This document shows, in pieces, positions 51,190 through 51,935 of a stretch of DNA of 51,935 bases (position 1 is the first letter of the stretch; the number at the start of each line of letters is the position of its first letter). The stretch lies in contig JAFISE010000198.1 in the NCBI GenBank assembly GCA_022560025.1, positions 1 to 51,935 of the forward strand. The letters are read 5' to 3'. The DNA comes from Stagonosporopsis chrysanthemi. Taxonomy: Eukaryota > Ascomycota > Dothideomycetes > Pleosporales > Didymellaceae. The notes beneath the pieces were generated by a model. The model ran no database searches and was not told the DNA's origin. It saw only the letters and a list, made by a program, of their open reading frames with translations. Position numbers and translations under genes: made by a program.

Positions 51190-51935
51190 GGTGAGGAAAG
51201 GTTCAGTCGCTGAGTGTCCGGCAAGAATTGGTTACGAGTGATAATCTCGAGGCGCCGAGTGAATTGTACTGTTGCGACTTAAATGATGAAAGTCAGTAGC
51301 AAACTCTGATCATGGCGGGTCATGACGTATTGTGGGGCAGCTGACACAGCTTCGAACGGCAGACCACAGCTTCACTTCATCTGTTCACCGTTCCTGTAAT
51401 TTCTCAACATCGCGACTTTGTATACAGCCATTGAAGAGTTCAACGCGCAGGTAGCCGGCCTTGATTCTGGCCGTGCTGGTAGCCTCGATTCCTATACTGC
51501 CGGCCAACTGCTAGCCCTCCGATCTCATTCGCCCGTGCACCGACTCATCTGGAACCTCGGTTTGCTCGCGGCACTGTAAATGATGTCTCCTCTACGGTTT
51601 GCGGGATACGCTTATCCTGCTGACGTGCTTACTTGGAGTGCACGGGCGCTCGTTTTCGCGACGCATTGGCAAACGCCACAGCGCCATCCGAAAACCGAAA
51701 CGCTGGGGACCGGAAAATCACCCTCCCTCGATACCTATTACAGTTAGATCACCCGATATGCGGGGACTTTTGGTCGACATGACAGTTCATGAATGCGGTC
51801 TGAATATGATCAGCTCAAGGATCGCTCCGATCATGCATACTGTATTCGGCCACCCGATGCGCACGGTCACCCGATGCGCACCCCCACCACATTTCATCTT
51901 GTTTTTGAATCTACAATAACTCAACACCACAATGC
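51190..51935. other. Terminal non-coding stretch
   Basis: Promoter side of the PRISE reductase and beyond. The frame at 51599-51919 is not convincing. It holds a short 17-bp tandem duplication at 51851-51881. Confidence 0.45.
51851..51881. repeat. Short tandem duplication (17-bp unit)
   Basis: The unit CACCCGATGCGCACGGT is followed directly by a second copy that matches over its first 14 bases. No function is apparent. Confidence 0.7.

Overview
The window looks like nuclear DNA of a filamentous ascomycete (Pezizomycotina, possibly Dothideomycetes; the class is an inference). Nearly all genes are split by short GT-AG introns of about 42-59 nt with CTAAC/CTGAC-like branch sites. The gene set is typical of such fungi: HET-domain genes, Zn2Cys6 regulators, secreted S9 peptidase, PTR2 transporter, GH13 isomaltase. 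The first 96 bases are pure G and look like an assembly artefact.

Layout. 0.8-1.0 kb: tRNA-Leu(AAG) on the minus strand, with the normal anticodon-loop intron plus a 50-nt D-loop insert that looks like a spliceosomal intron; this is the most unusual object here. 1.4-6.5 kb: a flavocytochrome b2-type dehydrogenase (minus) and a secreted bicovalent-FAD oxidoreductase (plus), divergent. 7.4-10.7 kb: a C-terminally short Zn2Cys6 regulator and a HET-domain gene broken by one nonsense codon. 11.4-13.4 kb: a small unknown protein and a mitochondrial amphipathic-helix protein. 14.4-16.7 kb: an ankyrin-repeat relic followed by a HET relic. 17.0-20.1 kb: aldehyde dehydrogenase and a SAP-domain protein. 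22.4-28.8 kb: dipeptidyl-peptidase V and a PTR2 peptide transporter, which together suggest extracellular peptide digestion and uptake. Four copies of a TA-flanked MITE family lie on either side of the transporter. 31.3-42.7 kb: an F-box-like protein, a four-helix membrane protein, an isomaltase, a large Ser/Pro-rich protein, a coiled-coil protein and a protein with five repeated C2HC modules. 43.0-48.9 kb: a sugar-acid locus containing a decayed L-galactonate/L-fuconate dehydratase, a divergent XlnR/AraR-like activator and a D-arabinose/L-galactose dehydrogenase-like aldo-keto reductase. 49.9-51.2 kb: a PRISE-type short-chain reductase.

Exon structures were joined by hand by checking reading phase and splice signals. 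Functions come from recognised motifs, without database searches. Introns with weaker signals and all start codons remain predictions.
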